Shown in pieces: positions 4,813 through 5,299 of a stretch of DNA of 5,299 nt. The position numbers were made by a program, and so were the translations under genes. This DNA comes from Anammoximicrobium sp032229885 (GTDB lineage Bacteria > Planctomycetota > Planctomycetia > Pirellulales > Pirellulaceae). The stretch lies in assembly GCA_032229885.1 (NCBI GenBank), contig JAVYAJ010000410.1, forward strand, positions 1-5,299, read 5' to 3'. Positions within the stretch are counted from its first letter, which is position 1; each line of letters starts with the position of its first letter. The notes under the pieces are model-generated. The model was not told the origin of the DNA. It saw only the letters and a program-made list of their open reading frames with translations, and made no database searches.

Positions 4813-5299
4813 CTAATTCGAGTCGTCGCCAAACGGATCGGAACCGGCCGCTGCTGCCGGTTTTGCGGCCGGTTTCTTTTCATCACTCTTCGCAGCGGGT
4901 GGCGCCATTCCGAACGGATCGGCGCCGCCTAGCAGATCGCTATCGTTCTTCGGCGCTGGCTGAGCGCCGGGCGCAGTCGCCGGCTTTCCGGCAGCCGGAG
5001 CTGCCGGCGCGGCAGCGCCGAACGGATCCGCGGCGGCGGGCGCAGGCGGCGCGGCAGCGCCGAACGGGTCGGCGGCGGCCCCGGCGTCCGCGGCCGGTTG
5101 AGCTGGCATCGCGGCATCGCCCGCGGCGGGCGGCGCGGCGGCCCCGAACGGATCGGCGGCGGCGGGCGCAGGCGGTGCGGCAGCGCCGAACGGGTCGGCG
5201 GCGGCCCCGGCGTCCGCGGCCGGTTGGGCTGGCATCGCGGCATCGTCCGCGGCGGGCGGGGCGGCGGCCCCGAACGGATCGGCGGCGGCGGGCGCAGGC
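4813..5299 (-). CDS. Ala/Pro-rich repeat protein with DPFG motifs, C-terminal part (5' end outside window)
   Basis: The frame is open from the stop at 4813-4815 to the window edge, giving 161 visible residues; the true start lies to the right. An internal ATG at 5235 could be mistaken for the start, but it is the first codon of a repeat and the same repeat pattern continues upstream of it. The visible protein is a 42-residue unit, MPAQPAADAG... with two DPFGAAA blocks, present once complete (5110-5235), once nearly complete (5005-5109) and once partially at the edge. A tail follows with lysines (KNDSD, SDEKKPAAKPAA) and ends in SDPFGDDSN. DPFG occurs seven times. Composition implies a disordered region, acidic in the repeats and mixed in the tail. 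It probably follows a folded domain that is not in view. No catalytic motif is visible, and no function is assigned. Confidence 0.75.
   Translation of the reverse strand, partial: PAPAAADPFGAAAPPAADDAAMPAQPAADAGAAADPFGAAAPPAPAAADPFGAAAPPAAGDAAMPAQPAADAGAAADPFGAAAPPAPAAADPFGAAAPAAPAAGKPATAPGAQPAPKNDSDLLGGADPFGMAPPAAKSDEKKPAAKPAAAAGSDPFGDDSN
4842..4880 (+). terminator. Terminator-like hairpin inside the 3' coding end of the repeat-protein gene
   Basis: Reading rightward, AACCGGCCGC (4842-4851) pairs perfectly with GCGGCCGGTT (4865-4874) over a 13-base loop and is followed by TCTTTT (4875-4880). The same 5' arm can instead form a shorter stem, AACCGGC with GCCGGTT (4842-4848/4856-4862), followed by two T. 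Either form could end transcripts arriving from the small gene at 4306. The bases also encode Lys-Pro-Ala-Ala repeats on the minus strand, so chance from biased coding is a real alternative. Confidence 0.4.
5005..5299 (-). repeat. In-frame tandem repeat, 126-base period
   Basis: The 126-base unit encoding 42 residues runs 5235 to 5110, repeats from 5109 to about 5005 before diverging, and is preceded by the last 21 codons of another copy at 5236-5298. Visible copies are nearly identical in DNA as well as protein: a few silent changes, such as GGT/GGC near 5177, and one Gly/Asp change at the end of the edge copy. A second level exists inside the unit, where two DPFGAAAP blocks lie about 16 residues apart. 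The near-identity points to recent duplication or ongoing gene conversion. Confidence 0.85.

Noticed and set aside
4540..4932. Rightward frame between the small gene and the repeat protein
   Set aside because: Cys/Arg-rich shadow sequence that runs into the antisense of the repeat-protein gene; no ribosome binding site.
5005..5299. Repeat protein as a collagen-like or PPE/PE-type protein
   Set aside because: There is no Gly-X-Y periodicity and no PE/PPE motif; the repeat is built on DPFGAAA with Ala/Pro linkers.

Overview
This is a GC-rich bacterial window. It carries three well-recognised housekeeping genes on the left, a long gene-free stretch in the middle, one tiny conserved-looking gene, and the 3' part of a strongly repetitive Ala/Pro/Asp-Pro-Phe-Gly protein running off the right edge. 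The style suggests a planctomycete, probably Pirellulales-like: short extragenic palindromes of the GGCC-TTC-GGCC type, wide gaps between single genes, a small 'RRGPKP...WSER...RAG' protein, and a C-terminal DPFG-rich low-complexity protein. That assignment is inference from sequence character, not from a marker gene.

Layout. Positions 1-538 hold no convincing gene. They contain a duplicated 28-base palindromic repeat (34-61 and 101-128), a GGGGC hairpin between the copies, a pair of TGTACA sites and two further hairpins. Endonuclease III (nth, 539-1192, +) follows and converges with a predicted 3'-5' exonuclease of the DNA_pol_B_exo2 type (1179-2045, -); the two coding regions share 14 bases at their 3' ends. 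A 200-base divergent spacer separates the exonuclease from peptidase T (pepT, 2246-3493, +), which has an intact set of zinc and catalytic residues.

Positions 3494-4305 (812 bases) show no gene. They contain several inverted repeats, the best being a perfect 13-base pair at 3664-3705 with a third copy of its inner arm alongside. A 74-residue small gene (4306-4530, +) has a good ribosome binding site and a leader with mutually exclusive hairpins. Positions 4531-4812 appear empty. The last gene (4813 to beyond 5299, -) encodes at least 161 residues made of 42-residue near-identical repeats with DPFG motifs. Its 3' coding end contains a terminator-like palindrome that would read on the + strand.

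Functional reading. nth and the exonuclease are both nucleic-acid repair or processing enzymes, but they face each other and so are not co-transcribed. pepT is an independent peptide-degrading enzyme. Nothing in the window is a defence system, mobile element or CRISPR array. The parts that deserve attention are the right-hand repeat protein, the small gene with its leader, and the inverted repeats in the 812-base gap.
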